A DNA stretch of 64,000 nucleotides from Armatimonadota bacterium (GCA_023511795.1 JAIMAU010000009.1:1-64000); one strand, 5' to 3'; shown: positions 33,719-43,028, counted from the first letter of the stretch. The notes: generated from the letters alone by a model not told the origin. A program made the numbers and translations.

Positions 33719-34635
33719 GCCAAATTGTTGTTGTCGGGTCAAGCAATACGGATATGGTAGCCAAAACTGAGCGTATGCCGATGCCGGGGGAGACGGTCTT
33801 TGGCGAATTTGTAATGGCTCCTGGCGGCAAGGGTGCGAACCAGGCGGTCGCGGCGGCTCGGCTCGGAGCAGAAGTTACTCTTATTGCTCGAATTGGCAAC
33901 GATGTTTTTGGTGATTTGTCGTTCAGTAATTTTGAACGCGAGGGAATTAGGACAGATTTTATGGTTCGGGATTCTTCCACACATTCTGGAGTTGCGTTAA
34001 TCTTCGTAGATGCAAAAGGTGAGAACTCAATTGTTGTTGCTTCTGGAGCGAACGGAAGACTTGCGCCGGAGGATGTTGATAGAGCACAAGAAGCCCTAGC
34101 AGAGTGCAAAGTTCTTCTTCTCCAACTCGAGATTCCATTGGAAACCGTATTCCACGCCGCAAGTATTGCAGCGAAACACGGCGTAAAAATAATTCTTACC
34201 CCAGCACCTGTAAGGCAATTGCCGGCGGAGCTACTTGGATTAGTTGATGTGCTAGTGCCAAACGAAACCGAAGCGGCGGCACTGCTTGATTTGCCGAGTG
34301 AATGCTTGCTTGATAATCCGCAGGCTGCCGCAGGACTGCTTGATCTTGGGGTTGCCAGCGCAGTAGTTACCCTTGGCTCACGGGGTGCCCTGATTGTAAC
34401 GCGCGAGGGGAACCAACTTCTGCCTGCAATTCCCGTCAAGGCAGTGGACACAACCGCGGCGGGAGATGCTTTTACTGGTGCGCTTTCGGTGGCGCTTGCA
34501 CGAGGCGAAAGTATTAGAAAGGCTGTAGAATTTGCGGTAGCCGCTGCGGCAGTTTCGGTTACACGAATGGGAGCTCAGCCTTCCTTGCCGACCGAATCTG
34601 AAGTATTAGAGTTGCTCAAAGAGGTGGTGAAGTAA
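33715..34635 (+). CDS. rbsK: Ribokinase-type PfkB carbohydrate kinase
   Basis: The 306-residue kinase begins MSQIVVVGSSNTDMVAKTER, with APGGKGANQAVAAARLGAEV at about 40 (PfkB signature 1, GGKGANQA). It has VLVPNETEAAALL, VTLGSRGALIV and signature 2 VDTTAAGDAFTGALSVALA with the catalytic Asp at about 253. The set matches RbsK, which phosphorylates ribose at C5. Start GTG 33715 overlaps the previous stop (GTGA), so translation is coupled to the hydrolase-like gene. The match is close enough to use the symbol, but ribose specificity is inferred from motifs only. Confidence 0.88.
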   Translation: MSQIVVVGSSNTDMVAKTERMPMPGETVFGEFVMAPGGKGANQAVAAARLGAEVTLIARIGNDVFGDLSFSNFEREGIRTDFMVRDSSTHSGVALIFVDAKGENSIVVASGANGRLAPEDVDRAQEALAECKVLLLQLEIPLETVFHAASIAAKHGVKIILTPAPVRQLPAELLGLVDVLVPNETEAAALLDLPSECLLDNPQAAAGLLDLGVASAVVTLGSRGALIVTREGNQLLPAIPVKAVDTTAAGDAFTGALSVALARGESIRKAVEFAVAAAAVSVTRMGAQPSLPTESEVLELLKEVVK

Positions 34636-34715
34636 AGCAGATTACTAGATGGTGAATGTTATTGTAAATCTAAGGTAATTAGCCTTGGAATAGCTTGCGA
34701 AAAGGTCAGGACATA

Positions 34716-34744
34716 TTGACCTGCGATGGCATTTGTTGTAACAT
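34716..34744 (+). promoter_or_regulatory. Promoter of the parvulin-type foldase gene
   Basis: TTGACC (34716-34721) and TAACAT (34739-34744) are 17 bases apart. AGGTCA/TGACCT (34703-34708 and 34717-34722) is a 6-bp inverted repeat across the -35 region and could be an operator. The leader would be short, about 25 nt, with GAAAGGAGAGG before ATG 34777. Confidence 0.6.
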
Positions 34745-34776
34745 AAGCGGTAACGCATTTCGAAAGGAGAGGTCGA

Positions 34777-35832
34777 ATGCAGACAAAGAGAATTCTTATT
34801 TTAATTGCAGTAGTCATAGCAATCTCGGCAATTCCGGCATATTGTGCTAAGCCGGTGCCGGACATAGTGGCTACCGTGAATGGTGAGAAAATCACCAAAA
34901 AGGAGCTGGAAAACATCCTATTTGATTGGAGCGGCCCCTTGGCGCTTGAGGAGCTGATTGACCACCGATTAATAGGACAAGAGGCAAGGAAACAGGGCAT
35001 TGTTGTTACCCCTGAAGAAGTCAAGAAAAAGATGGAGGAGAGCAAGAAATTCCTTCCTCCGGGCATGTCTTTGGAAGAAGCTTTGCAGCGTAGCGGAATG
35101 ACGCCTGGACACTGGTTTGCCAGGTTAAAGGCCCAGGCTCAAGCCGAGGGAATAGTCAGAAAAACAATCAAGATAACTGATGAGGATCTTGCCGGACAAG
35201 TAAAGGTCTCGCGAATCTTAATAAAAGTCCCGTATAAACAGGACGAGGAAGAGAAAAAGAAAGCCGAGCAGGAAGCTCAAGAGAAGATTGCCAAGATCTC
35301 CCAAGAGATAAAAGATGGATTGGCATTCGAAGAGGCTGCAAAGAAGTACTCCGAGGACCTAATGACAAAAGAGAAGGGCGGCGACATGGGTTATGTACCC
35401 AAGAACACAATGGGTAAGGAGTTTGAGGAAGCTATTGCTAAGCTCAAACCTGGTGATATAAGCGACCCATTCAAAACCGCAATTGGGTATCAAATCGTGA
35501 AGTATTTTGGTAGCGGCAAGGAAGCGCAAGGAAACGAAAGAAAGGAACTAATAGATCGTCTGACTACAATGCAACTGCAACAAAAAATGAATGATTGGTT
35601 CCTTACGCTTAGAAATAAAGCAAAGATTGTAAACTATCTGGCTCCTCAGCCGCCGAAACAGCAAGAACAGCCAAAAGTAGAAGAGTCCAAACCAGCTGAG
35701 TCGCCGAAGCCTGCCGCTCAGCCGACCGAAGAAGCCCCCAAGGAGGAGCCAAAGAACGGTGCTCCTCCTCCTGGAGTAAGCGATGCGGAAGCAGCTACGC
35801 CGCCGCCACCGCCTACGCCTCCTGCACCATAA
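34777..35832 (+). CDS. Periplasmic parvulin-type peptidyl-prolyl isomerase
   Basis: This 351-residue exported protein has a signal peptide (ILILIAVVIAISAIPAYC). A SurA/PrsA-like N-terminal chaperone domain follows (VATVNGEKITKKELENILF, then HRLIGQEARKQGI at about 68). The parvulin rotamase domain lies at about 150-250 (VSRILIKVPYK, GGDMGYVPKNTMG, FKTAIGYQIVKYF). The last 60 residues are Pro/Glu/Lys-rich and likely disordered. It assists folding of exported proteins, in this genome probably the barrel and secreted enzymes. Own promoter at 34716; strong terminator at 35884. Confidence 0.92.
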   Translation: MQTKRILILIAVVIAISAIPAYCAKPVPDIVATVNGEKITKKELENILFDWSGPLALEELIDHRLIGQEARKQGIVVTPEEVKKKMEESKKFLPPGMSLEEALQRSGMTPGHWFARLKAQAQAEGIVRKTIKITDEDLAGQVKVSRILIKVPYKQDEEEKKKAEQEAQEKIAKISQEIKDGLAFEEAAKKYSEDLMTKEKGGDMGYVPKNTMGKEFEEAIAKLKPGDISDPFKTAIGYQIVKYFGSGKEAQGNERKELIDRLTTMQLQQKMNDWFLTLRNKAKIVNYLAPQPPKQQEQPKVEESKPAESPKPAAQPTEEAPKEEPKNGAPPPGVSDAEAATPPPPPTPPAP

Positions 35833-35883
35833 ATAAATCAAAAATGAGCGATCCAACTCTTGCGGTGAGTTGAAAATAAAAGT

Positions 35884-35922
35884 CCGGGCTTGCAGGCTCC
35901 AACGCGGAGCCCGCAGGCCCGG
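35884..35922 (+). terminator. Intrinsic terminator after foldase gene
   Basis: Arms 35884-35900 and 35906-35922 form a 17-bp stem with one G-U pair and one mismatch and a 5-nt loop, followed by a pyrimidine-rich stretch. It ends the single-gene foldase transcript. Confidence 0.75.
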
Positions 35923-36036
35923 TCTCTGCTTTCATTAGCTGATTAGCTTTTAAATGTTACGGATAGCGTAAACACCTCATTCTAGCTTGCAGAGTCCAAA
36001 CATCAAAAGAAAGTTTATCGAAGAGGAGGATTAGGA

Positions 36037-37194
36037 ATGGCAAAGAAAAAGGTCAACGTCGGACTTGTGGGCTATTTGTTCATGGGGAAGGCGCATAGCG
36101 TTGGTTATCGCGACTGCGCATTTGCTTTCCCAGATGTCAAGGCCGAACCCGTCATGAAGGAGATATGTGGGCTTGTTGGTGCTGAAGCGGCGCAATATGC
36201 AAAGCAGTATGGTTGGGAGCGGTCAAGCGAAGGTTATCAACATGTGGTTGAAGCCGATGACATCGATTTGGTAGATATTGCTACCGGGAACGATACGCAC
36301 AAAGAGATTGCGATTGCGGCTGCAAAAAATGGCAAGCACATCTTCTGCGAAAAACCAATGGCAATGAACACGGCTGAATGTAAGGAGATGATAGATGCCG
36401 CCGAGAAGGCAGGTATCATCCACATGATAAACTTTAACTACCGCCGTGTTCCAGCTGTTGAGCTGGCAAAGCAAATGGTTGAAAAGGGAATGATAGGCAC
36501 GCCTTATCATTTCAGGGCTGTTTACCTGCAAGATTGGATTGTAGACCCCGAATTCCCGCTTGTTTGGAGACTTCAGAAAGATAAAGCCGGCTCAGGTGCT
36601 CATGGTGACCTCAATGCTCATATTATTGACCTTGCCCGCTACCTTTGCGGTGAGTTTGATGAGGTATGTGGTTTAATGAAAACCTTTATCAAACAGCGTC
36701 CAGTTCTCTCAGCAGCGACAGGAGGGTTAAGCGCTAAAGCTGGAAAGCAGATGGGTGAGGTTACTGTTGACGATGCGACGCTTTTCCTCGCCAAATTCAA
36801 GAATGGGGCAGTTGGCACCTTTGAGGCAACTCGCTTCGCCACCGGAAACCGTAATGGAAATCACTTCGAGCTAAACGGTAGCGATGGGAGCATACGATTT
36901 AATTTAGAGAGACTAAATGAGCTGGAATTCTTTAATCGCAAAGACAAAGAAGGACAGCAAGGTTGGAAAACAATCCTTGTAACAGACCCGCCGCATCCAT
37001 ACATCAAGGGTTGGTGGCCAGCAGGACACATAATAGGTTGGCAACATACGTTTGTTCATCAGATATACAATCTAATGAACGGAATTGCTACAGGCAAAAA
37101 TCCGGCGCCTGACTTCTACGATGGATTGAAATGCCAAATGGTGCTAGATGCTGTAGAAAAGTCGGCCGAGACTGGACAGTGGGTAAAAGTATAA
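36037..37194 (+). CDS. Gfo/Idh/MocA family oxidoreductase
   Basis: The 385-residue NAD(P)-dependent enzyme has VNVGLVGYLFMGKAHSVGYR at its N-terminus, a Rossmann variant in which the usual GxGxxG reads GYLFMG. LVDIATGNDTHKEIAIAAAK and the CEKPMAMNTAE motif (the EKP lysine) follow at about 108, with NFNYRRVPAVELAKQMVEKG at about 133. The C-terminal beta domain has GSGAHGDLNAHIIDLARYL with the catalytic-type His near 195-200. The substrate is a cyclic polyol or sugar, undefined. GAGGAGG precedes ATG 36037. It stands alone, with about 200 bases on either side. Confidence 0.88.
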   Translation: MAKKKVNVGLVGYLFMGKAHSVGYRDCAFAFPDVKAEPVMKEICGLVGAEAAQYAKQYGWERSSEGYQHVVEADDIDLVDIATGNDTHKEIAIAAAKNGKHIFCEKPMAMNTAECKEMIDAAEKAGIIHMINFNYRRVPAVELAKQMVEKGMIGTPYHFRAVYLQDWIVDPEFPLVWRLQKDKAGSGAHGDLNAHIIDLARYLCGEFDEVCGLMKTFIKQRPVLSAATGGLSAKAGKQMGEVTVDDATLFLAKFKNGAVGTFEATRFATGNRNGNHFELNGSDGSIRFNLERLNELEFFNRKDKEGQQGWKTILVTDPPHPYIKGWWPAGHIIGWQHTFVHQIYNLMNGIATGKNPAPDFYDGLKCQMVLDAVEKSAETGQWVKV

Positions 37195-37471
37195 ACAGGG
37201 ATTAGCTTTCTGGTTGCGGTGATTAGGTGCACCGAAATAGATTGTGAAACCGCAATCGAATTTCATAAGGCTGGCTAATTGTGGAACAGCACGGCCGCCG
37301 AGGAAGTCAAACTTAAAGGAAAGGCTTCGGGGAGGGGTGGTTCGTTGACTTCCGCTCCTCCCTTATGCTACGATTAAGTCTGTCTGAAAATCCCAGGGGA
37401 TGGATTTATACCCAAGCGGTCTCCAATCAATACCCTGTGGTGACTTTAATGAATTGAAGGGCCAGAGAGAT

Positions 37472-38812
37472 ATGCTAAGAAGTAGGCTAACAATTATAAT
37501 TACCTGCGTAGTTATGTCAGTACTGCAATTGACATACCTCCACGCTCAAAATGTAAGCGACATCGAGATCGCGAGACCGTTGGATGGAGCAACTGTGCGA
37601 GAAAAAGTGCGCATAATCGTACCAGGCAGATGCGTTCCACAAGGCGGTTTTGTCGCTTACTTCATAGATGGCCGCTTTAGAGCAGCAGTCTCAAATCCAG
37701 ATGAAAATGGCGGATCCTACGTATACGTTTGGGATACCAAAGCCGAGGAAACCGACCCGAGCCTTACCCCAGAGCAAAGAAAACCGCGAGAGGGCAAACA
37801 TACCATAAAGGTACAAGCTTTGGATGCAGGAGGCAAAAAGACTGGCAAAAGCAAAGAAATCACAGTGTACGTGAAGAACAAAGCCGAGCTTCCGCCTGGT
37901 GGGATTAGACTGCAGTATAAGCTAAGACAAGGTATGGTAGTAGACTATAAGTACTCCATTACCGCAAGCCTCAAAAGCATTCAGGGGGCGACAGAGCTTG
38001 CCAACACAGTCGGCCAAGCATTCGAAGGCTCCGAATTAATAGTAAGGAGGTCAGTCGAGGATGCTCGGCCAGATGGTACATTTCTAATCCGACAAAAGCC
38101 CATCGGAACGATTAAGCTTGTGCAAGGTGGAAGGTCAGTCCCTGCGCCAAACCTTAATATTCGTGCTGCTTATGATATTGAGGACTTGTCGGGTCGAGTT
38201 AGCTATATCATGGGTTCAAATTCCCCAGGCTTGTTGATAACAGTGGACCTGCCGAATTTTCCTTCAAGCAGGTTGGTTGTGGGCGATACGTGGACTTCCA
38301 GGGATAAGGTGATTCGGGATGTACTCACTGGCGAGTCACTGGTTCTAAATACCCATAGCACGCTAGAAGGGGCAGAATGGCATAACGGTTATCCTTGCGC
38401 AAAAATCGTCACGACATTTGAAGGCATTGGACGGTCTCCGTTCCCGACAGTGCTCAAGGGAAATTCACAAATAAAGGGTGAAACAATCACATATTTTGCT
38501 TATCAGGTTGGCAAATTAATCTCGTCGATGACTACGGCAACAATTACAGCAGAAACTGACTCGGCATCGGTGTCGGCGCTAGCTCAGCAAATAACTAGTG
38601 GGTCGAGCTATGCATCCAGCGTATTGAGCGGAGCTTCTTTGGGAGTGTCAAGCTCAACAGGTGGTCCAGGCGGTTTCGAGGAGCCGCCGCCACCCTTGCC
38701 CACTACAAGCGGGCCAAGCTTCAGCGTTGGTACCCGACGAGGCACTACGACGACCCAGAGTAGCGTGCAGGTGGTCTTCGAAGTAAAGCAGAGTCTGGAA
38801 CTGGCTCGCTAG
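37472..38812 (+). CDS. Secreted Ig-fold protein of unknown function
   Basis: This 446-residue protein has a signal peptide (LTIIITCVVMSVLQLTYLHA) and an N-terminal Ig-like domain at about 30-135: IEIARPLDGATVREKVRIIV, then VYVWDTKAEE and GKHTIKVQALDAGGKK. It resembles bacterial Ig-like modules. The central part (about 155-370) is beta-rich with no recognised match, and the tail is Gly/Ser/Pro-rich low complexity. The in-frame ATG at 37400 would put 24 residues ahead of the signal, so ATG 37472 with AGAGAG upstream is preferred. Terminator at 38858 follows. The gene is not in an operon. Confidence 0.8.
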   Translation: MLRSRLTIIITCVVMSVLQLTYLHAQNVSDIEIARPLDGATVREKVRIIVPGRCVPQGGFVAYFIDGRFRAAVSNPDENGGSYVYVWDTKAEETDPSLTPEQRKPREGKHTIKVQALDAGGKKTGKSKEITVYVKNKAELPPGGIRLQYKLRQGMVVDYKYSITASLKSIQGATELANTVGQAFEGSELIVRRSVEDARPDGTFLIRQKPIGTIKLVQGGRSVPAPNLNIRAAYDIEDLSGRVSYIMGSNSPGLLITVDLPNFPSSRLVVGDTWTSRDKVIRDVLTGESLVLNTHSTLEGAEWHNGYPCAKIVTTFEGIGRSPFPTVLKGNSQIKGETITYFAYQVGKLISSMTTATITAETDSASVSALAQQITSGSSYASSVLSGASLGVSSSTGGPGGFEEPPPPLPTTSGPSFSVGTRRGTTTTQSSVQVVFEVKQSLELAR

Positions 38813-38857
38813 TTTACGCAGGCGCAAGAGAGTTTAGTAGGCTTGACTTAATATTGG

Positions 38858-38887
38858 CTCGGGCGGGGAGTACTTTCCCCGCCTGAG
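38858..38887 (+). terminator. Intrinsic terminator
   Basis: CTCGGGCGGGGA (38858-38869) pairs with TCCCCGCCTGAG (38876-38887), 12 bp with one G-U pair, loop of six, followed by TTTCCTT. It separates the Ig-fold gene from tatC. Confidence 0.8.
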
Positions 38888-38972
38888 TTTCCTTAATGGC
38901 AAAAGCGGCTTACAACCTATCCAAGAAACGCAAAGGATAAAATAGTTCAGTAGTTCGCAAGGTAACCAAATA

Positions 38973-39734
38973 GTGCTTAGTTCTATGAAGACCGAAGTTG
39001 AGGAAGACATCGAAAACGGAAAACAGCTAGAGCTTGTAGAACATCTGGCTGAACTTCGAGCAAGAATCATACGGTGCGTGGTATATCTAGCTATCGGTGC
39101 ATGCGCCGGATGGTTTTTCTTCCCATTCTTCTTCAAAATCTTAGCCGGTCCAATCATTGGTTTCTTGAAGGAGATGGGAAGTTCATTCCTTCTCACCGGC
39201 GTTGCTGAAGGATTTACAATCAAGTTCCAGATATCCCTAATTACAGGTTCAATCCTTGCACTGCCTCTAATCACCATGGAGGGATGGGGATTCATTGCCC
39301 CAGGTCTGACGCGGAAGGAGCGGCGAGCGGTTAAACTAGTAGCTCCGCTTTCAATATTGTTATTCTGTTTAGGCGTGGCACTAGCCTACTTCGCACTGCC
39401 AATGGGAATTAGGTGGTTGATAAGCCAGAATCCGCCCGGAGCGAAGTTCATGCCTTCTGTTGCCCAGACACTCCTATTTATAATAAAAATGTACTTAGCT
39501 TTTGGCTTGGTGTTCCAAACCCCCATTATCCTGATGTTCCTAGCAAGAGTTGGAATTGTTGACTCACAGATGTTGAAATCATATTGGCGGCAGGCCGTCC
39601 TTGCTCTGCTTATCGTTGCTGCGGCCGTAACACCCTCAGGAGATGCAATGACAATGATGATGATAGGCTTGCCCATGGTCTTCTTATACATTCTTAGCAT
39701 TGGTCTTGTGAAGCTTGTTGAACCGCGGTCATGA
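38973..39734 (+). CDS. tatC: Twin-arginine translocase subunit TatC
   Basis: The 253-residue membrane protein has six hydrophobic segments, typical for TatC. The conserved N-terminal LVEHLAELRARIIRCVVYLA (the HLxELRxR signature that reads the twin-arginine signal) is followed by FTIKFQISLITGSILALPLI and the loop GFIAPGLTRKERRAV. Near the end, VTPSGDAMTMMMIGLPMVFL is the conserved TPxxDxxTQ-like motif. It forms the receptor core of the Tat system. GTG 38973 or ATG 38985 could be the start. No tatA or tatB is in the window. It overlaps the next gene by four bases (ATGA). Confidence 0.94.
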   Translation: MLSSMKTEVEEDIENGKQLELVEHLAELRARIIRCVVYLAIGACAGWFFFPFFFKILAGPIIGFLKEMGSSFLLTGVAEGFTIKFQISLITGSILALPLITMEGWGFIAPGLTRKERRAVKLVAPLSILLFCLGVALAYFALPMGIRWLISQNPPGAKFMPSVAQTLLFIIKMYLAFGLVFQTPIILMFLARVGIVDSQMLKSYWRQAVLALLIVAAAVTPSGDAMTMMMIGLPMVFLYILSIGLVKLVEPRS

Positions 39735-41998
39735 GTCTGCGGAAATTCCTTGCGGAACTTCAAAACTCGCCCGAGTACAAAGGACAGCTTGTTCATCTAG
39801 CTGTCATACCCGCAAAACTGGCTCGCTATGGCGAAGTCAGATACAAGCTTAATCCTCGTCTTTGCGAACGACTCAAAGCCATTGGAATAGATAAGCTTTA
39901 CTCACATCAAGCTGCCGCAATTAACGCAGTTCTAGGAGGACGTCATGTGGTTGTTGTAACATCAACTGCAAGCGGCAAAACCCTGTGCTACAACATTCCC
40001 ATTCTCAACATCCAGCTCTCGGAGCCAACTAAACGTGCCATTTATCTGTTTCCTACAAAAGCTCTTGCACAGGACCAATTGCGTAAACTTAACGAGCTCA
40101 ATCACCAATTCGAACTTAGGTTTGGGATATATGATGGGGATACACCTCAAACTGAACGGCGCGCCATACGCAAGAATTGCCATACGGTTCTGACGAATCC
40201 GGACATGCTCCACCTTGCGATACTGCCGTATCACACTCAATGGGCTGATTTTTTTCGCAATTTAGCATTTGTAGTTATTGATGAAATGCACGTCTATCGC
40301 GGGGTATTTGGCGCACATGTTGCAAATATTATTAGGCGTCTGCGCCGCATCTGCCGCCATTACGGCTCTGTTCCGCAGTTCATTGCATGTTCAGCAACAA
40401 TTGGCAACCCTGAGGAGCTAATGAGGAAGCTTACGGGCGTAAGGACTGAGGTCATAGATGATGATGGTTCTCCTTCCGGAGAGAAGTTGTTTGCGTTTTG
40501 GAATCCACCTTACATAGGTGTTGGGGAAAGAAGGAGTGCAAACTGGGAAGCGGCTTACCTTCTTTCTAAGCTTGCATGCCGGCGTATAAGAAGCATAACT
40601 TTTGCGAAAGCAAGGGTTGTTGCCGAGCTAATTTATCGATATGCAAGAGCGAATTTGGAAGCGCACGACCCTGAGACTGCTGGGAGGATTATGCCATATC
40701 GTGGTGGATATACGCCTGAGCAGCGACGGCAAATTGAGAAGGGGCTTTTTGAAGGAGAGCTTCTAGGAGTTACGGCAACTAATGCACTTGAACTTGGTGT
40801 TGACGTTGGCGACCTAGAAGCGTGCATTCTTACTGGTTATCCAGGTACGATTGCCAGCACTTGGCAGCAAATTGGGCGCGCAGGCAGAGGGCAAAATACA
40901 TCGCTTGCCATTCTAATTGCGCTTAACAATCCACTTGACCAGTTCATTGTGCAGAATCGTGCCTATTTATTGGACCGTACTAATGAAAAAGCTATTCTGG
41001 ACCCACAAAATCCCTACATCCTTGCTGAACATCTGTCTTGCGCTGCTTATGAAACTCCTATTTCGGAACTCGATTATGACCTTTTCGGCGCGAATTCGGA
41101 ACCGCTTTTGAATCTGTTGGCTGAGTCGGGGCAGATAGTTCGCCAAGGGAAATGGTTTTGGAATGGTGAAGGCTACCCAGCGGCCAGCGTCAACATACGT
41201 TCCACAGGAGGAAATAGTTATCTAATTTACGACGTTGCTAAGCCTGGGGAACCTCTGGGCTCAGTTGAGGAAGCTACTGCTTTCCAAATGATTCACGAAG
41301 GGGCAGTCTACCTTCACCAAGGCGAGTCATATGTTGTGGAACGCCTTGACCAAGTAGGATGCTGTGCTTATGCTTCCAGACGTGATGTAGACTACTACAC
41401 CTCGGCTACAACTGTTACGGAAACCCTTATAAAAAGGACGCTTAAATCTCAAACATTGGCGGGCTCACAAGTATACTTTGGCGAAGTGATTGTAACGGAG
41501 CAAGTCATTGGCTATAAGAAAAAGCGCTTGCTCACTGATGAAACGCTTGAGAACGTAGACTTAAACCTTCCACCTCAGTCGTTTGATACCCAGGCAATCT
41601 GGCTGGTTATTGATTCCTCTATAGCAAGGATTGTTCGGAGCCAAGGTTATGACCTAGAAGGTGGCATTCACGGCCTAGAACATGCGCTAATAGGAATGAT
41701 GCCTCTATATGCCATGTGTGATCGCCAAGATGTTGGTGGAGCATCCCATCCGTCGCATTTTCACACTGGGCTTCCCACTATATTTATATATGATGCACAT
41801 CCCGGCGGCGTTGGCATCGCCGAAGATGCATACACAAAGATTAAAGAATTAATTAACTCGACTCTAAAAGCAATTTCCGAATGTCCTTGCTTTGATGGTT
41901 GTCCATCCTGCATTCATTCTCCCAAATGCGGCAATAACAATTCCCCGCTTGATAAGCAAGCCTCATTACTAATCCTGAATGCCCTTGCTAGTCTGTAA
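39731..41998 (+). CDS. DEAD/DEAH helicase with DUF1998 (MrfA-like)
   Basis: This 755-residue superfamily-2 helicase has Walker A TASGKT (about 79-84), DEMH motif II (VIDEMHVYRG at about 180), CSATIGNPEEL (motif III) and QQIGRAGRG (motif VI). Its C-terminal DUF1998 domain ends with a Cys cluster (CPCFDGCPSC and later PKCGNNNS at about 717-735), which binds zinc. The order matches MrfA/Hrq1-type helicases that function in repair of mitomycin-like crosslinks. The partner exonuclease MrfB is not next to it. The start ATG 39731 overlaps the tatC stop by four bases, an unusual pairing that suggests joint translation. Lengths agree with the family (about 750). Confidence 0.92.
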   Translation: MSLRKFLAELQNSPEYKGQLVHLAVIPAKLARYGEVRYKLNPRLCERLKAIGIDKLYSHQAAAINAVLGGRHVVVVTSTASGKTLCYNIPILNIQLSEPTKRAIYLFPTKALAQDQLRKLNELNHQFELRFGIYDGDTPQTERRAIRKNCHTVLTNPDMLHLAILPYHTQWADFFRNLAFVVIDEMHVYRGVFGAHVANIIRRLRRICRHYGSVPQFIACSATIGNPEELMRKLTGVRTEVIDDDGSPSGEKLFAFWNPPYIGVGERRSANWEAAYLLSKLACRRIRSITFAKARVVAELIYRYARANLEAHDPETAGRIMPYRGGYTPEQRRQIEKGLFEGELLGVTATNALELGVDVGDLEACILTGYPGTIASTWQQIGRAGRGQNTSLAILIALNNPLDQFIVQNRAYLLDRTNEKAILDPQNPYILAEHLSCAAYETPISELDYDLFGANSEPLLNLLAESGQIVRQGKWFWNGEGYPAASVNIRSTGGNSYLIYDVAKPGEPLGSVEEATAFQMIHEGAVYLHQGESYVVERLDQVGCCAYASRRDVDYYTSATTVTETLIKRTLKSQTLAGSQVYFGEVIVTEQVIGYKKKRLLTDETLENVDLNLPPQSFDTQAIWLVIDSSIARIVRSQGYDLEGGIHGLEHALIGMMPLYAMCDRQDVGGASHPSHFHTGLPTIFIYDAHPGGVGIAEDAYTKIKELINSTLKAISECPCFDGCPSCIHSPKCGNNNSPLDKQASLLILNALASL

Positions 41999-42126
41999 AC
42001 TTGACGCTGTCTTGTCTTCCACAGAAGTTAGTGAAGTCGTTGCGCACAGTTTAGATTTATAGTCGTATGGGTAAACAGTTCCAGTAACTATTCGAAATCG
42101 TCGGCAATTCGATTAGAATTGCGTTG

Positions 42127-42396
42127 ATGCATATGAGCGAACCAGGCAAGTCAGCAATTTTGGGGACATTTATTGTCATTCTGCTAGTTATTATCGTTAT
42201 AGTTCTAGTAGCGTACTTTGCATGGTGGTTGCCTGTGCATCGTGGGACTGGGGTAATTCAAGATCCTGCGAAAGAAAGCACACTATTTGTTTCCGCGGCC
42301 AAGAAAAAGCCATTCCCCTTATTCATGCCTTATCCGTCTCGAAAGCAGTCTGCACTACCTTTGCAAAAGACGGTGCCACAGCAAGTGCTTTATTAA
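42127..42396 (+). CDS. Small single-span membrane protein
   Basis: This 89-residue protein has one strong hydrophobic segment (FIVILLVIIVIVLVAYFAWW) after a short soluble N-terminus, and a basic Lys/Pro-rich tail. Start is uncertain between ATG 42127 and 42133; no clear ribosome site is seen. No family is recognised. It may be a real membrane peptide with its C-terminus outside or in the cytoplasm. The neighbour GlsB-like gene follows after 25 bases and may be co-transcribed. Confidence 0.45.
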   Translation: MHMSEPGKSAILGTFIVILLVIIVIVLVAYFAWWLPVHRGTGVIQDPAKESTLFVSAAKKKPFPLFMPYPSRKQSALPLQKTVPQQVLY

Positions 42397-42421
42397 AGCC
42401 ATTATGAAGGAGTGATACATC

Positions 42422-42676
42422 ATGACATTAGGAGGTCTTTTTCTCCTGTTTGTTATTGCTGCAGTAATAGGAACAATTTTTGAGCTAATAATGGGCATAA
42501 AGACGGGTGCTGGCTGGATAGGAACCATTATCGTAGGTTTCTTGGGCGCCTGGGTGGGGTCTGCACTTTTCAGGGTTGGTCCAATCTTTAGCGGAGTATA
42601 CCTAACTTCGGCCATATTTGGGGCAATTGTCCTTGTGTTCCTACTGAAATTGGTAACCGTACGCCATGCGACCTAA
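42422..42676 (+). CDS. GlsB/YeaQ/YmgE-family stress membrane protein
   Basis: The 84-residue protein has three hydrophobic segments, with GWIGTIIVGFLGAWVGSALF in the middle. That is the classic motif of the transglycosylase-associated (GlsB/YeaQ) family, general-stress membrane proteins of unknown mechanism. Preceded by AAGGAGTG about nine bases before the ATG. Length is typical (80-90). It likely pairs with the small membrane gene just upstream. Confidence 0.85.
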   Translation: MTLGGLFLLFVIAAVIGTIFELIMGIKTGAGWIGTIIVGFLGAWVGSALFRVGPIFSGVYLTSAIFGAIVLVFLLKLVTVRHAT

Positions 42677-43028
42677 GTGGTGCCCAACTGGATATTTTAA
42701 AAGCTAGAAGTTTTAGGACTTTCAACTTGTAAGAAGGATTAATAATCCTGAGTGCCGAATTTAATAACCGTTTGGAAAGTAGCTGAACTAGCAAAAGGCA
42801 ACATTAATAAAGAGCCATTGGTTGAACTGGGTTATTGAATTCTGCATGGTGTTCTCATGGCGTCGAATGGAATTTAAGTGCAGAGAAGTTCTTCATAAAG
42901 CAAGACGCCAAAATTGCTATGGGGAGGTGGTAACAAAGTTATTTATAACAAAAGTTGCGGCGGAGAACTCTTCGTTGCTAGTTGATGAGTAGAATTAAAA
43001 GTTAAAAACCTAAAAAGGAGTTGAAAGG
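42677..43028. other. 352-base non-coding gap
   Basis: No supported gene is present. A 15-base near-perfect palindrome AGGATTA-A-TAATCCT is at 42735-42749 and may be an operator. Several short frames exist, the longest an unsupported 48 codons from 42846. The last 20 bases carry the ribosome site (AAAAGGAG) for the gene at 43029. I see no terminator or clear promoter. Confidence 0.5.

Noticed and set aside
33684-34451. 255-codon antisense frame over ribokinase
   Set aside because: It is a Ser/Ala/Pro-rich mirror of a well-supported gene and has no features of a real protein.
39386-39796. 136-codon antisense frame over tatC
   Set aside because: tatC is secure; the antisense sequence has no motifs or ribosome site.
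42846-42992. 48-codon frame in the 352-base gap
   Set aside because: No ribosome site, no recognisable sequence and no coupling to neighbours.
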